NCBI GenBank assembly: GCA_017987425.1
Contig: JAGNTT010000113.1
Location: 1-6,174 of the forward strand
DNA length: 6,174 nt
Reading direction: 5' to 3'
DNA from: Candidatus Omnitrophota bacterium
GTDB lineage: Bacteria; Omnitrophota; Gorgyraeia; Zapsychrales; Fredricksoniimonadaceae
Shown here: positions 5,952-6,174 of the stretch, piece after piece
Layout: each line of letters starts with the position of its first letter
How positions within the stretch are numbered: the stretch's first letter is position 1
Notes under the pieces: model-generated
Database searches by the model: none
Seen by the model: the letters and a program-made list of their open reading frames with translations, nothing else
Told to the model about the DNA's origin: nothing
Position numbers and translations under genes: made by a program

Positions 5952-6062
5952 AATTCAAATCAAATGATCAATAACCATTGTCAAATATCAAAACGATTTG
6001 GAATTTGACCTTTGTCATTGATCATTTAATTTGCCATTTGTTCATTTGAATTTTGTCCTTGC
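5926..6062 (-). repeat. Dispersed AT-rich repeat, copy C (long imperfect hairpin)
   Basis: Copy C is a long interrupted inverted repeat: 13 bases at 5948-5960 pair with 6044-6056, 11 bases at 5962-5972 (AAATGATCAAT) with 6017-6027, and GTCAAAT at 5980-5986 with 6003-6009. Read on the minus strand, 6055-6035 is identical over 21 bases to the left end of copy A (1722-1742), and its other end has TTTGTGCTTTGATTC, like copies A and B. The inner CAGTGATC-type core of A and B is replaced by other AT-rich words. It lies directly upstream of the MFS gene. No gene lies inside. Confidence 0.75.
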
Positions 6063-6099
6063 CCGTTCGTTTTCTTTTCAAAATTACCCGAGAGTTCAG

Positions 6100-6128
6100 A
6101 CTTTAATATAGTGCTTGGGCTTTGTCAA
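6100..6128 (-). promoter_or_regulatory. Strong-looking sigma-70-type promoter facing the MFS gene
   Basis: The minus strand has a perfect TTGACA at 6128-6123, then exactly 17 bases, then TAAAGT at 6105-6100 (4 of 6 to TATAAT; an overlapping TATATT lies just upstream). It points left, so transcripts from it would run through copy C into the MFS gene, with a leader of about 180 bases. The rest of 6063-6174 holds nothing else I can support. Confidence 0.5.
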
Positions 6129-6174
6129 CCCATTCGGCTTCGAACGTGGCGATATTTGCCGGAAGTCTTGTAAA

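Noticed and set aside
5404..5958. 184-codon minus-strand frame overlapping the MFS gene
   Set aside because: It is a same-strand shifted frame of the MFS gene with Arg/His-rich, low-quality composition, whereas the MFS frame has clear helices and motif A.
6103..6174. Minus-strand open tail of 23 codons ending in TAA at the window edge, reading LPANIATFEAEWVDKAQALY near its end
   Set aside because: It could be the 3' end of a neighbouring gene, but it is too short to judge, the plus strand is also open here, and a consensus promoter overlaps it.

Overview
The window looks like a chromosomal stretch from an uncultured, Gram-negative-type bacterium of moderate GC content. The outer-membrane/envelope-style proteins (a secreted-and-anchored TPM protein, and a protein with GspC-like and BamE-like parts) support a diderm. 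The intergenic DNA is striking: degenerate AT-rich repeats built on AAATTCAAATGAACAAATG-like words, a CCTGCCGGCAGGCAGG palindrome and a GTAGGGGC...GCCCCTAC palindrome. From memory, such elements are common in candidate-phylum genomes such as Omnitrophota. That placement is an inference and no marker gene is present to confirm it.

Layout: (1) 16-636 (+) encodes an unrecognised protein with one N-terminal membrane anchor. (2) 751-1695 (+) encodes a TPM-domain protein with a signal peptide, several membrane segments and a long Gly/Ser tail. (3) 1722-1882 is copy A of a dispersed repeat. (4) 1920-2222 and 2224-2850 (+) form a tight two-gene membrane operon: a DUF2007-like tail-anchored protein and a two-helix protein with a PH-like cytoplasmic part. 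(5) 2861-2986 (-) is a 41-residue membrane miniprotein with a CxxC motif and a very good ribosome binding site, convergent with the operon. (6) 3091-3222 is repeat copy B. (7) 3227-3772 (+) is an RBBP9/YdeN-type serine hydrolase, followed after 20 nt by 3793-4584 (+), an envelope protein with GspC-like and BamE/SmpA-like ends. (8) 4593-4651 is a 59-bp imperfect palindrome between convergent genes. (9) 4662-5912 (-) is a 12-helix MFS exporter. (10) 5926-6062 is repeat copy C, and a consensus-like promoter lies beyond it at 6100-6128 on the minus strand.

Most genes are envelope or membrane proteins and no single pathway links them. I see no defence system, CRISPR array, RNA gene, transposase or phage gene. 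The most interesting material is intergenic. Three related repeats each point the same end at a downstream start codon, and two of them may supply promoter boxes for near-leaderless genes. One copy carries an exact 16-bp palindrome insertion that is absent from its sister copy. The uncatalogued 41-residue gene is the clearest new coding call.
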